A stretch of DNA of 64,000 nt from Earliella scabrosa (GCA_022605405.1 JABYQQ010000003.1:1426001-1490000); one strand, 5' to 3'; shown: positions 1 through 11,287, counted from the first letter of the stretch. The notes: generated by a model not told the origin, from the letters alone. Translations and numbers: made by a program.

Positions 1-378
1 TAGTCGACGTCCATAGCAGGCTGGGTAGCATCAGAGTCGTCTGAACGAGCTGGCGACGAGGACATGGTGGACAATAGTCAAGTGCATCGGTCTTGAGCCA
101 CTGACCAAGCAGCTAGTGCATTCGCACATCGACGGCCCGTGTTGCGATACGCGCGGAGGCATTATGACGGCGTCTCTCACGCGCCTAGCATTCATATCAT
201 CCCACAAAGACCCACAACACAGTCTCGATTGGTCGCGATATGTGAATACATGCACATGCACGACAGGATCGGCCCTACTGCCAGAACGGGAGATACCCTG
301 AAGTGCCAGACAGAGCTCGACAAACACACTCACAGCTTCACGAAAACAGGTGACAGCGAAGGATGAAACAAGAAAACC
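1..378. other. Intergenic, no gene seen
   Basis: Short overlapping frames occur on both strands, but none has a recognisable domain or a convincing splice structure. The stretch is probably the 3' flank of the minus-strand gene that ends at 379. Confidence 0.5.
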
Positions 379-1577
379 TCACGAGAGCGAGCCAAACATG
401 TGTGCGAATTGAAACAGTGCGAGCGGTGCATAGACCAAGAAGAAAATCAACAAGTAGCGATCGATACGGTTGCGGGGGAGTCTGAACAGTCCACGTCGTC
501 GATGAGCGGGTGGCGCCGGGTGGGATTGATCCTTCAGCGCAGCTTCCTTGTGCGCACCGGTCTTCCTGAAAACAACCTGACCGTCTTGACGAGGAGGAAA
601 CCAAGGAGGAGTAGCGTCGGAGGAAGCAGGCTCTGTTGGCAAGGTCGAATAGACACCAGGGGGTCGAGCGCAATTGTCGCATTGATTCGTTGCAGTATGG
701 GTGCTGGCGGCACCACCCAGAGCGCAGACATCCTTTGGGATAGCGCGAGACGCGATCTCAACGGTAGTTGATTGCGGAGCCTGGCGGAGCAAGCCGGAGG
801 GCGGATCGGCGTCGGGACCCAGCGAGCAAACTCGGGTCCGAGAGCGAGAACGAGAGCGAGATCGAGACAGAGACCAGCGATCCTTGCGAACGCTCACAGT
901 AGGCACGTTGAAATTGAAGATTGGCGGTGTGTTCTCCAGAGTGCGGGGCGTACAGCCTCGAGTCCTTCGCATAGAACCTTCAAGGGAGATCGGCGTACCC
1001 GGATCGCGGTAGACGAGGATGGAGCGCGGTAGAGACTTGATAGTCCAGATGTGAGATGTGAGCGGATTATGACGTGCAAAGGAAGAAGCATAAATGCGCC
1101 CACCTGAGCACCGTCCTTGCGTTGGGCCGTGGCTGGTGTCTTAGTCGGGCCCGGCTGGTCCTCAACATTCTCCGGCCAGTGGACATGGGGACTCCTCTCG
1201 CCTTCATCCGAGTCTGCGCCGACGCTGGTGACCTCCTCTTCAGCCTCACTGGCGGGACTGTCGTCGAGGCGGGGAGCAGGAGCGACATGAAAGCTCGTCT
1301 GACGGCGATTCTCGATGTTGCGCGCTACGTTGCCGGGGGCCATTCGGTCGGCGAGGATCTTGCGCTGCTGTCCTTCTTGCTCAATGACAAAGACTGTCGC
1401 ACGTCGCGGAACCCTCTTGAAGCCCTTGACTGGATTCTTGCTCGCGGTAGAGGATGTCTGAGTCCTACGCTTGGAGGTCGTGCTTTGCTTCGAGACCGGG
1501 GCTTTCGCAGGCTTTGGTGTCTCATTCTCGCGTCTGTTGCGAAGAAGGGCGCGAGCCCTAGTAACCAAGGGAGACAT
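379..1577 (-). CDS. Hypothetical tail-anchored, Ser/Arg-rich protein
   Basis: I do not recognise this gene. Two exons (1577-1104 and 1035-379) join in phase 0 across a 68 bp intron and give about 376 residues. The start is the first ATG of the frame. The N-terminal half is basic and rich in Thr, Lys and Ser. An alternating Ser-Arg run lies near residues 215-226. A single hydrophobic segment near residues 352-372 is followed by only a few residues, which is the layout of a tail-anchored membrane protein. The Ser-Arg run could be a kinase target or an RNA-binding patch, but that is inference. No conserved enzyme motif is visible. The intron is supported by a GT donor, an AG acceptor and continuous frame. 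Confidence 0.6.
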
Positions 1578-1991
1578 TGGAGCGTCCGGAGAGCGCAGAC
1601 GCGTCAGAGAGGCAACCGGGAGGTGGTCAGGAGATCTAGTGTTTGAAACTCAACAGATCTCTCAGTCCAAGTTCAACATGGCGTCATATAGCTCATTCTC
1701 ACGTCCGGGGACTGCCGGTAGGAATCATATAAGGCCAGCTGGCAGGCGGTCGATTCTGCAAACACGTCGGGCCTCCCATTCGTCCCCGCTGCTAGGGTGC
1801 TCGCGTCCCGAGGAGTTGAGGGGTCGGTCTGGCCTGTTAGAGCAAGGCGGCCGCCGTATGGGGACGCTCTGGTGTTGGAAAGTCAGCTCCTCTTCCCTGA
1901 TCAGTGGGAATGCAGAGCCTAGACCGCATTGGATATTTCTTCAGCACTACTTATGGAAGAGTAATCGCTGTGTTACTTCGCAATCGTTGTT
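1578..1991. other. Intergenic, no gene seen
   Basis: This is the promoter side of the gene starting at 1577 and the 3' side of the gene ending at 1992. No domain-bearing frame and no obvious repeat is visible. Confidence 0.5.
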
Positions 1992-3062
1992 CTAGTGCAG
2001 TGCGGTGGACCATTGGAACAAAAGTACCGGTATCTTCCAGGTCGCTTGCGCGAGCTGGAAGATCTGCGTGTAAACCGCGGCAATACCAACCCCAACACAC
2101 ATCGCCAGCACCAGCCTCACAACCTCCTCCCGACTGGCCGGTACCAGCAAAGCCATCACCGTCTCCTTTGGAATCCGTCTCCCAAGAATCACGACCGTCC
2201 CATCATTCGATGGCTCCTTCGTAGCCACACGGCCCACACCTTTGGCCAAAGAACCCATCTTCGGGACGACGTCCGAGATATGCGCCTGACGCAAACCCAC
2301 GAGCCCATCGATCGAACGCTGATTCAGCGTCGCCCACATCCATCGCATGCTCCACTCAGGACAGGCCTGCAGGACGCCGTTGAACTCGACCTCGTCGGTT
2401 GGGTCGGTCGAAGTGCCCGCTGCAAAGTCCTGATCGCGCTTCTCCTGCTGGTTCGCAAACGTGATGAGGGTGCTTCGCTCCGACTTGAACGAGTACAGCG
2501 GGACTGCGAACCCGCACGACTGAAGTTGCAAGGGAGGATAGAGTGAAACATGAGCAGGAGGCATGACAGGAGTGGGCGACAACCCGATAGGAATGTGCGT
2601 ACAGTGTTGGCTTTGTGCACGTCAACAACGATTGCAGCGCGCGAACCGGGGAGACGTTTCTCAGGCGGTATGAGAGCAAAGTACTCCTTCGTCCCGTACT
2701 CATAGACGGTGCCGGTCCCGAAGAGCCGCATGATGCGCGGCGGCCCCTCGAACGCACAGAACATAATTGTGATCCTCCCGTTCTCTCGGAGGTGAGAGAT
2801 GGTCTCCACGCCTGCCACAAGCGGTCAGAATGTCAATTAGACTGAGGAGGTGAGATAAGAAGAACACGGACGCACCACTTCCACTGAGGTCTTCGTACCA
2901 CACCCGCGTCTTGCTCTCGATGTGCAACGTCCCCCGCAACCCTTTGGGGGAGAGGTTGACGTGTCCGGACCCGCTGAGCGGAGCGCTAGCAACAAAGAAC
3001 ATCTCTTGCTTCTGGATCCACGGAACGAGCTCGTCCGGTATGCAGTCGTAGAATTTGCCCAT
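1992..3062 (-). CDS. Pyridoxamine 5'-phosphate oxidase-like flavin protein, copy 1
   Basis: Member of the FMN-binding split-barrel (PPOX-like) family, soluble flavoproteins that are mostly of unproven substrate. Exons 3062-2876, 2811-2603 and 2519-1992 give about 307 residues. It starts MGKFYD, as does its paralog at 5079. Family-like segments are the early APLS...HVNLSPKG stretch (residues 28-41), the RVWYEDLSGSG strand (53-63), ISHLRENGRI and GPPRIMRLFGTG. The C-terminal 100 residues are longer than in the paralog and contain a hydrophobic segment near the end. Intron 1 splits codon 63 and intron 2 falls after residue 132. Only the second position is shared with the paralog. True pyridoxamine oxidase activity is not shown by the sequence. 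Confidence 0.82.
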
Positions 3063-3561
3063 CCTGGATGACCGTAGTCGAAGTCGTTCTGATGCAGGAG
3101 AGGGGGTAAGAGCGAGTGAACAGCGGAGAAGGGTCGGATGGCGCTCACCTCCGGAATGACGGAAGATCAAGGTCAAGTGGTAGTGCAACCAAAGCGCTCA
3201 TTGCCTTGGTCTCGTAAGCGTACGATCGGTAGTATACGTCGCAACAGGTCGCAACACTCGCCCCTGCCGCACGCGAAGGACAGTGATAATAACCCATAGC
3301 TCCAAACGTTGCCTCTACACGGCGGACACCTTCGATGATTCTGAGGGAGACTCACCCAACTCTGTTGCGGTTTGACCTCAGTCAGGCGGGAAAACTTCTG
3401 GGAAGTTGAGTCGGTGTCTATTGGATGCACTATGGATACATAGACTAGCGTACGGTGAATATTAGTGATGTGGTAGATGGCACACGTAAAGGAAAGACAG
3501 GGACATGTAGGATCATACGCATCTCGAAAGGTCCAAGAGACAGCTATGTCTCCATAGTCCA
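3063..3561. other. Intergenic, no gene seen
   Basis: This is the spacer between the promoter side of the PPOX-like copy 1 and the stop codon of ISA1. Nothing gene-like was seen. Confidence 0.5.
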
Positions 3562-4349
3562 TCACGACCCTACAGTGAATGATTCACCGCACCCGCATGC
3601 ATCCTTTATGTTAGGGTTCTTGAACGCGAACTTGGCGCTATACACGACTGGTTAGACATTGCATGCCGGGTGTGTGCTGACACACGTACCTCAAACCATC
3701 CTCCTTCCAGTCCATCTCGCTGCCGATGATCGAAAACAGCGCCTTGCTGTCAATGAGGACCTTCACCCCATCCTGCTCCACTATCTCGTCGAACTTTGCA
3801 GGCTTCTCGACGTACTCCAGATGGTATGAGAGCCCAGCGCAGCCCTTGTTACGCACTCCGATGCGGATCATCTGGGGCGTCGGGCTCTTGAGCAAGTTCC
3901 GCAACCGCTCGACTGCCGTCGGTGTCTGTTCACAGATCCGGGACGTCAATGAACAGTGTTAGAGACAAGGCATATCAAGGCATACGGACCAGAGTGATTG
4001 CGGCCTTCTTGGCACGAATGGTAGGACGCGGACGCTCAGCCTTAGGTGCTGGCGGGGGCCGCGCCGCTACCTGAGGAGAAGCCGCGTCTGGAGATAGGTT
4101 CTTCGCTGTTGGAGGCTTGGACGATGATGACGGTACGACCACTGGCGGCGTCTCTCCAAGCAACGGCGACGGCAAACTTGATGACGAGGAGGTGGAAGGA
4201 GGAGGAGCGGGTCGGTCATGAGAAAGGGCAGACATCATGGCATGTCGATGACTTGGGAGGTATAAAAGTACGCGTGAAGAGGACGGTGCAGTGTGGAAGA
4301 GTGCTGCTTGACTGTGCGCCCGTTGGAGGCGTGCTAGTGTGGTAGCCAT
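3562..4349 (-). CDS. ISA1: Mitochondrial iron-sulfur cluster assembly protein ISA1
   Basis: A-type Fe-S scaffold/transfer protein that in mitochondria works with ISA2 and IBA57 in maturing 4Fe-4S proteins. Exons 4349-3990, 3925-3690 and 3637-3562 give about 223 residues. The first ~105 residues are Ser/Pro/Ala-rich with Arg and His and fit a mitochondrial presequence plus linker. The HesB/IscA core starts near residue 122 (PTAVERLRNLL). The three cluster-ligand cysteines are C149 (in NKGCAGLSY) and C213/C215 (in ACGCGESF). The last intron splits the LSAKF segment, and joining it restores the family consensus. The start at 4349 was chosen because the frame upstream looks non-coding and the next residues (MATTLARLQR) suit a targeting signal. 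The gene is divergent from the PPOX-like copy 2. Confidence 0.92.
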
Positions 4350-5078
4350 ATTGATGTCTGCGAGCGACCCTTGGTCGGTGTCGGTGTCGTCGTCGTGCAA
4401 GGTGTAGGATGAAGGAGACAGAAGACGGTGCAATCCCTGGACGGGTTGAGTGGGCCCGAGGGCGTCCGAATCGGTTTTGTCATGGGTTTCGTAACGTACG
4501 ATAACTCCGGCATCCATTATGTAAGCTGTGGGGTAACCTGCATCAGCCAATGAAACTGAGTCAATTAATGTAGTCCGTCGGGCCGATTCCAGACCAAATC
4601 GAGACTTTGGTCGGACTCTGCATGTTCAGAGTTCTAGTCTCTGCACCATCTGGAGCGGGTAAGTGGCGGAGGCATTTCCTGGGCATTTCATAGCAGCTCG
4701 AAGTTCGAACGACGTTGCGCGGAACAAAAGGTCTACGTTGAGGCTTCACACAAAATATACTGCAGCGAAACGATTCGTACGCGTCCGCCACGACGGCGAT
4801 CGCTGGTGATCAAGTTCAGTTTTTTCACACAGGCGACTGGCACTACACTACTTCAAAGTTCAGACAGATCATGATGCAAGTGCTGTCGTGGTTCGAGTCA
4901 CAGCCAGTGTTTGGTCATTGTTGGGATGCGTTCGTGAGACTCTAGGGAATATTCGGCCGATCAAGCGTCAGGTGTACACTGTACTTGACCTCAAGCTTGG
5001 TACCTCGTAGACAGCGGTGGACTGCCTCTTCCAACCGTCTTCCACCACCCGCTTCGAGCATCACAGCTAAGCAGCTAG
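4350..5078. other. Divergent promoter region, no gene seen
   Basis: This 729 bp head-to-head spacer lies between ISA1 (minus) and PPOX-like copy 2 (plus). No clear TATA box, tRNA or repeat was found. Confidence 0.5.
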
Positions 5079-6001
5079 ATGGGCAAGTTTTACGACGCTA
5101 TTCCACCCGAACTCATCCCATGGCTCCTCAAACAAGAGCTCTTCTGGGTCGCAACCGCGCCCCTGAGTCCTGAGGCCCACGTCAATGTCTCCCCGAAAGG
5201 CGTTCGCGACTCCTTTCACGTCGTGTCTCCTACCCGGGTGTGGTACCAGGACCTCACGGGAAGCGGGGTCGAAACCATCTCGCACCTCCGGGAGAATGGC
5301 CGCATAACGCTGATGTTCAGTGCTTTCGAAGGCCCGCCTCGCATTGTCCGCCTTTTCGGCACAGGTATGTCAGTGATCTCGTCCCCCGCGTGGGGCGAAT
5401 TGGTTGCTTACTACACTGGCATGTTGACCAACGGCATCCCGCAGGCACAGTGCATGAGTTTGGCACACCGGAGTATGAGAAGCTTATTCCTCCCGAGAAC
5501 CGCCGCCCAGGCTCCAGGGCAGCCATAGTCGTTGATGTCCATAAAGTCGGATCTGTGAGTAACGTTCGACTGGATTGCCTGCATCACGGATCTTTGACCG
5601 TGCTGGCGCAGTCTTGCGGGTATGCTGTGCCATACTACGAGTTCCGCGGACATCGTCAAGCTCTGCTTGACTACTTCGTTTCACGGGAGAAAGCGGACCA
5701 GAAGGATCCAGGTGCCCATGCCGAGAAGGGACTCAAGGCGTATTGGGAAGAGAAAAATGCTCGCAGCATCGACGGCATGGCGGGTCTTGCTGCAGCACCG
5801 AAGATGCCCCAGGTGCCCAGCTACACGGATGCGATGAGGCTTGCTAACACGGCGGAGGGTGGGAAGCCCATCGCGAATGGGTCGGCTATTGCGATGAAAA
5901 GTCGCGTTGTTGACAGGCATCGTGTCCAGGAGTGGGCTATCGCGTTTACTCTTGGGATCGTGGCGGCTGCAGTGTTCGTTCGGGTGGCAGGTATTGCATA
6001 G
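5079..6001 (+). CDS. Pyridoxamine 5'-phosphate oxidase-like flavin protein, copy 2
   Basis: Paralog of the gene at 1992-3062, in opposite orientation. Exons 5079-5364, 5445-5554 and 5612-6001 give about 261 residues. The first 132 residues align without gaps to copy 1 (MGKFYD start, HVNVSPKG, RVWYQDLTGSG, ISHLRENGRI, LFGTG, PPENRRPGSRAAIVVDVHK). Intron 1 splits codon 96 here, where copy 1 is uninterrupted. Intron 2 falls after residue 132 in both. The C-terminus ends in a hydrophobic stretch (about residues 236-261) that could anchor it to a membrane. Substrate is unknown; the family assignment is firm but a vitamin B6 role is not. Confidence 0.85.
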
Positions 6002-6230
6002 ATACTATGATCGTCGTCTCGTTGTATAGTGTTGCTCCATTGTAGTCTGCGTATGAGGCACCGAGTTCAAGGAATCCTACTATGATGACTCCAGACTTGA
6101 ATGAACTTCTTAAGCTTGTAGTACGAATCAACGTCGAGATTTGGCGCCCGTATCTTGCGTAGCGCGAGTCGCGACATTCTCACGGGACAGACCTCCTCTC
6201 CTACTGCTACGTCGAGGCTGATCATCCTCC

Positions 6231-6730
6231 ATGGCCTCCAAGCTCGCCCCTTCCCTTCGACCTTTCCTCCGCGCACAGCAGCGCTCGCTTCCCGCTAACG
6301 GCCATGGCGCTTTCATTCCTCAAGTCCGCAAGGTGGTCTTCGAGTACTGCGACAATTGGGTATCCTCGGCCAACCTCCGCACATTCCTCCACAATCACCT
6401 CGAGGCCGTCGCACGCGCCAACCCACATGTCGAGTTTGTCGTGAGGCAGAGGAGTCATCGGGAGCCTGTTGTACGCGGTTTCTATAGTGTGTCCTCCTAC
6501 TATATGTACGTGGCTGCTTGGAGCTGACAGCGGTGTTAGTCAACAACAGGGACAAAGTCATTGGCCTCAAAGGGTTCGAGGTCACCGGTATTGAGAAGAA
6601 GGTCCAGCTGTTGCTCGACTCTTCTGGCGCGAAAATCAAGCCCCTCAAGAGACTTACGGTGGAAAGTCAGACTGAGGCCACGAGGGGTATCTGGAGTGGG
6701 TTGCATGTCGAGGAGCCGTTCAGGATATGA
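6231..6730 (+). CDS. MRPL51: Mitochondrial large-subunit ribosomal protein mL43 (MRPL51 type)
   Basis: Protein of the L51/S25/CI-B8 thioredoxin-like family, a structural part of the mitochondrial large ribosomal subunit. Exons 6231-6486 and 6540-6730 (53 bp intron, splitting codon 86) give about 148 residues, close to the ~140 of the yeast protein. The N-terminus is rich in Arg, Ala and Ser and could guide mitochondrial import. Recognisable segments are KVVFEYCDNW, the HVEFVVRQRSHREPVVRGFY strand region and the DKVIGLKGF turn. The start is the first ATG of the frame. It follows PPOX-like copy 2 by 229 bp on the same strand. Confidence 0.85.
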
Positions 6731-7469
6731 GGGTGCGCACTCCTCGCAGATGATACGGATAGGGTCGCAGTGCACTAGTAGATATTACTTCACTTCTGAC
6801 ATTAATGTTTTACGGTGCGTCCCGTCTCGTTGCGTCATTTTGGGGGCATCGTGCCTTGTTCTGGTGGGCCTCGCGCTGATGCATTCTACGCAGTTACGAA
6901 CAAGCTTGCTGTCGTGCTGTGCAGCTGTTTGTCGCGCGATACGAGTGCCTGCTGGCATCGTTTCCTTCTCAGGCGTTTCGCCAGAAGTTCCCGGACCGCC
7001 CATCCAACGCCCGCCAGTTCCGCCCGTCCCATTGCATGATGCATCCACTCCGCTGCACTGTCCGAGCCTGAGACAAGAATACATCCTGCGAACGTCCCTG
7101 AGCATCGTATGGTTTCATCTGTCGGCGGGGACGGTAGACTGCGGGTTCCCTGCAAATCGTTCCCAAGCGGAAATCTCGGTACGTCCACGTGCCTCGTGTT
7201 CGCCTCATTGATACACGCCTTCTCCACGATGCATGCTGGGAGCCGGTGACTCGGAATTCTGCCACAGTGTGTACTTCATGCGGACGCCAGCCAAACGCAC
7301 GGAAAGCCGCACGTGTGGATAGTAAAGACCGGCCGTCCATTCCGAGCCTTGGGGTCGCTCCTTGCCTCTTACCACATCCCCCCTGCCCTCGCTTGAGTGA
7401 GTTTTCTTAATCCCCCGCCCTTCTCCACCACGGTTGTTCATCCAGCGCATTCAGCGTTCATCTCAAGCC
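6731..7469. other. Intergenic, no gene seen
   Basis: Several short frames on both strands overlap each other and none carries a domain. The last ~100 bp before 7470 are pyrimidine-rich, as in fungal promoters. Confidence 0.5.
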
Positions 7470-8666
7470 ATGCAGAATCCCAGCAGCTACTACGCTGTGC
7501 CCAAGGACGATGGGCGTATTTGGGCAGATTGGTCGCAATCAGGGCGGAACGGAAACGTGGGTTATGTGCGCCTCTCCTCGATGATGCTCCTTTGTAACTC
7601 CCTTGCAGTACTCTTGGAGCAGTGCATCATCATCATCATCGACAACGTTGGGAGAGGGTTCATCATCTTCGGTGCGTTTTCCGTTTGGTCTCGTGCTGCA
7701 TCCCTCCCCACCTCACGCGACGCCCGCAATAGCGTCGTCGCCCGATGAGAGAGATCTCACAAGCACAATGCAACGCACTCCCCATTTCTTACACCCTGGT
7801 ACGTGATACTCGACTTCCCCCATTATCTCTTGTAAACGTTCCAAATTCAACAGACCCCGCCTACACCATCGGCAACCGATAGCGATGCTTCATCGTCGCA
7901 GATATCGATGGAGTCCATCCCGGAGTACGACGAGATGCCAGAGATACCCTTTGTCTCGGCTGAGATCAGCTATCATGATGGATGGATAAATCCTGACCTC
8001 CCACCCGAGCGACCAAGCGCAGGGTCCCAGACGTCTTTCTGGTCTGGCATCATCGGCATGCGCCCGAGTACGTCGAAGTCTTCCACGGACTCAGGCGCTC
8101 CTGTGCTCGGACATACCACCGCGCGCGTCCTCGCGCCATCCAGAACGCGGAAACGCTCGGGGTCTGTCTCCTCAATTGCCTCCTCACGCACACGTCCGCC
8201 ACCCGCCAAGTCCATCCTCTCGTCGAGCTCCTCTGTGAGGACGCGGCGGCGAAAGGCGCCCTCCGTCAAGTTCCTCGACATGCCCACGATCCACTACGAA
8301 GAAGACGACTACGATCACGACCACGAGCGCGAGCCGAGCTCGTGCATGTCTCCACCCCCGCCGAAGAAGGCCCGGGGCCTCGGCGGGTTCTTCAGCTTCA
8401 AATGGCTCTTCGGGCCGTCCTCCTCTTCATCCTCTTCCTCCTCTTCTTCCAAGACGTCGGCGAAGAAAGCTTCACTGCCTGAACGGCCGAGCATCTCGGG
8501 TCCATTCCCGCTCTGGGACTCCCCGCCGCGGCGCACCCGGGGTGGTGGTCGCAGCGGCGGCGGTAGCAGCGCGGCGAGCCTGCGCTCAATGAAGTCCAGC
8601 GGGAGCATCCGATCGATGCGGTCGTGCAGCAGCAGGCTGCCGACGCCGACGTATTGGCCTAGGTAG
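7470..8666 (+). CDS. Hypothetical Ser-rich protein
   Basis: I do not recognise this gene. Four exons (7470-7556, 7609-7671, 7733-7798, 7854-8666), all joined in phase 0, give about 342 residues. It is low-complexity: a Ser tract encoded by (CAT)n/(TCA)n in exon 2, an acidic patch (EEDDYDHDHERE), an 11-Ser run after a hydrophobic GGFFSFKWLFG segment, and a basic Gly/Ser/Arg tail. No signal peptide or catalytic motif is visible. It is likely to be mostly disordered, perhaps regulatory. The exon 2 to exon 3 join is the least certain. The tail exon is well supported by length and codon use. Confidence 0.55.
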
Positions 8667-9240
8667 CCAGCCTACCTTGTGAGTGCTTCCATCCGAGCGA
8701 CGCAGGGAACTCGCTCTCACTAATGTGGCGCTGTGAACTCCGTTGCAGACTTGTCTCTCCTGATTTTGTCCCCCATGACTCCCTCTCATGGAGACGATGC
8801 GTCCATTTCATGCGCGTGTCTTCTCCCCACCATCCCCGTGCCTCTACCATCCATATCTCCCACCCGCATCATTCCCCATCCCACGTCCCTATCCCCATCC
8901 TAGGTGCACTCGTGATCCGTCCCGAGGCGCCTCTTCCCATGCTCTGCGATCCGAGATCGCGGACCCTGCATGCTCTATGCTCTATGATGGAACGAACGAG
9001 TAGTTGGACTGGCGGCGGGGAGGGTGGTTGCGCGCTGCTATGGCGCCACGGTGTGTGCCGACTAGCTTTACCTACGTCCACGGCGCTCGCTTTGGCTGCC
9101 GCTGTCGCTTGTGTAGTCTCATCATCGTTGCATATGCATGCTTGTCTGACTGGATGCGTCGCCGGATATGAGTGACGGATCATGTCGATCGTATTGGCCG
9201 AGGGCTATTTGGCACTGACGTTCATACACACATCCACAAT
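8667..9240. other. Intergenic, no gene seen
   Basis: CT-rich stretches occur around 8810-8900 (many CCCATCC-like words). I found no coding signal. Confidence 0.5.
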
Positions 9241-9299
9241 TACAGCGCTTTGCATAATTCCGTGAACACGCCGATTTTTCTCGCGCCGGCGCTAGAGCT
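9241..9299 (+). repeat. Left terminal inverted repeat of the 9243-9763 MITE
   Basis: TA plus a 57 bp arm, matched by the arm at 9707-9765 in reverse orientation. Confidence 0.85.
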
Positions 9300-9763
9300 G
9301 CCTGTTTTGGTATGACCTGCCCGGCCGGCGGCGGCGCGCCCGCTGCGGCAGCTCTCCCGTACCTACGATGTCACCCACACTGGCTCCGTCAGTGTCAAGT
9401 CAGTGTAAAGAGACGTACAGAGCGTACTGGGCGGCCTGCCTGCATCGACAACGCCCATGGTCACTACATGGCAGAGGTGCTAACCGCCTATCCAAGCCTC
9501 TACTGCAGTTGCACCTGGAGACCGCTTGCGGCGTTCGAATTTCACTTTCAACCTCATCCCGGGCCATTCGTGAGCTCCATACCACTTTTTGAGACACACT
9601 GGCATAATTGAATATCACCACCTGGTCTGTGTGTTCATATACGAGATAGACGAGGCAACTTTGAGGCCCGAAGTACAGTATAGTGGCGCTACCTACCCCT
9701 TTTGGTAGCTCAAGCGCCGGCGCGAGAAAAATCGGCGTGTTCACGGAATTATGCAAAGCGCTG
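9243..9763. mobile_element. MITE with 57-bp terminal inverted repeats
   Basis: The ends are inverted copies of each other: 57 bp beginning CAGCGCTTTGCATAATTCCG at 9243-9299 and its reverse complement at 9707-9763, with a single mismatch at position 52. The element is 521 bp and is flanked on both sides by TA (9241-9242 and 9764-9765), as expected for a TA-targeting Tc1/mariner/pogo-type insertion. The interior (~410 bp) has no domain-bearing frame, so it is non-autonomous. Its right end lies 35 bp beyond the stop codon of the GH28 gene and so probably falls in that gene's 3' UTR. Confidence 0.85.
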
Positions 9764-9765
9764 TA
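9707..9765 (-). repeat. Right terminal inverted repeat of the 9243-9763 MITE
   Basis: Reverse complement of the left arm with one mismatch, followed by TA. Confidence 0.85.
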
Positions 9766-9798
9766 CCTACAGAAGCCGCCTCTCTTGTCAGGTACCGT

Positions 9799-11249
9799 TC
9801 ACGCGCTCCCATTGCACTCCACACTCCCAGGCCCGAGCCCAACGTTGCTGCAGCGGACATCCGGCCGTGCCTGATTCGAGTTGAAGACGAGCCCGTCCAC
9901 GCCCTCGACGATGATGTCCTGGCAGGGTGCCGCGCCGGAGCACTGGAGGCTCGCGAGGAGGTTGTTGGCGACGGTGCCGGTGATGTTCGACCAGGTGATG
10001 TTCGAGAGCTGAAACGTGGACGTGTCGCAGTCGCCGGTGCGGCCCTCAAACGACGTGCACTGCGTGATCTGCGCGACGCCGTCGGTGACGCCCGAGACGA
10101 CAAAGTCGCGGAAGAGGATGTTGCGCGCGAAGCCGAGGCCGCCGCCGCCGCCGTTGGGCGGGACGCCCTTCTGGACGCCGGTGAACGTCTTGACGTACCC
10201 GGCGTGGCGGCAGGCGTCGCAGACGATGCGCTCGGCGGTGATGTTCTCCATGAACTCGTACACGCCGGGGTACTGCCCGATGGAGCCGATCGCGACGCCG
10301 CTGCCGCCGCGGAAGCGCGAGTCCTGGATGAGCATGTTCGTCGTGTTCGCTTTGGGCGCGACTGCGTCGTCGCCCTCGGTTACGTCCCAGTTGCGGAGGG
10401 TGATGTTGTTCGTGTAGAAGGTGTCGATGCCGTCTGTGTTTTGCGTCCCGGCCTGTGCGTGATTGTGCGCGCGGAGGCAGATGAGTACCGGAAAGGTAAG
10501 ATGAGGCGAGGAAAGGGCGTACACTGCTATTCGAGACGCTGTGGATGAAGATGTCCTCTAGGAGGACGTTTTGGGCGGTGTGCACGGCCATCGTCCAGAA
10601 CTGGCTCTGGACAAAGCGCATGCCCTGCATGGTGAAGTTGGTCGAGTTGCGGATGACGAGGTTGATGGGGCGGCCGAACATGTTGCTTGTCCCGTTGGCC
10701 AAGTCGTACCTAGCAGAGAGAGGCGCAAGTCCGTCACCCCCCGCGTTCTTGTATGAGATCGACTGGAGAAGTCATACCATATCTGACCGTTTCCGTCGAA
10801 CGTCCCGAAGCCGTGTCCAGTCCAGAAGATGTTGTCGCCGCCAAAGTCCCAGGCGACGCTCTGGTTCTGGTAGCCGAGGGGCAGGCTGTTGTTGATCCAG
10901 TAAGTGGTGTTGGTTCCCCACTGACGCACGAGATGGTTAGTTAGTTGTGCGATGCCTTTGACATAGCCGCTTAACGGACCAAGAGCGTGCCTCGGACGTC
11001 GACGGTGACGTTTTTGAGATCATGAGTTGCCATAACACGCTCGACGTGGTACGTCTCGTTCAGGAAGACGACCGAGGCATTTTCACTGCACTGCTCGAAG
11101 GCCGAGAGGATCGAAGGAGAATCGTCTCCTCCGTCTCTGCGGGGTATGACAATGCAGACGTTTCCGTCCTTTCGGACGCGAGACGTCACAGAGTCTGCGA
11201 GGAGCGCTATGAGAGCAAAGAGCGAGAGCAGGTACTGTGAGCAAATCAT
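9799..11249 (-). CDS. Secreted glycoside hydrolase family 28 (pectinase-type)
   Basis: Extracellular right-handed beta-helix enzyme of the GH28 family, acting on pectin chains. Exons 11249-10980, 10920-10778, 10709-10523 and 10452-9799 give about 417 residues. Residues 1-24 form a signal peptide (hydrophobic LLSLFALIALLA, then Ser/Thr). Catalytic Asp residues are present in NTDG and EGDDAV. The usual Gly-His-Gly histidine is Ser (RGGSGVAIGSIGQ), and the usual Arg-Ile-Lys is Tyr-Val-Lys (GYVKTF). These changes argue against a classical endopolygalacturonase and for an exo-acting or rhamnogalacturonan-type branch, or for reduced activity. There are many N-glycosylation sequons (NNS, NQS, NGT, NST, NFT). 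A MITE ends 35 bp past the stop. Confidence 0.88.
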
Positions 11250-11287
11250 GCTGAATGCTTGGAAACATGATGACGTACGGATAGCGC

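Noticed and set aside
4870..4910. GGTTCGAGTC word resembling a tRNA T-loop
   Set aside because: No matching acceptor stem, D-loop or anticodon stem can be drawn within tRNA distance.
7620..7640. (CAT)n microsatellite as a possible regulatory repeat
   Set aside because: It encodes the Ser tract of the predicted exon 2, so coding low complexity explains it.
9751..10548. 265-codon plus-strand frame over the GH28 gene
   Set aside because: It lies opposite the last GH28 exon and has a repetitive Asp/Val/Arg/Ala composition typical of antisense frames in GC-rich genes.
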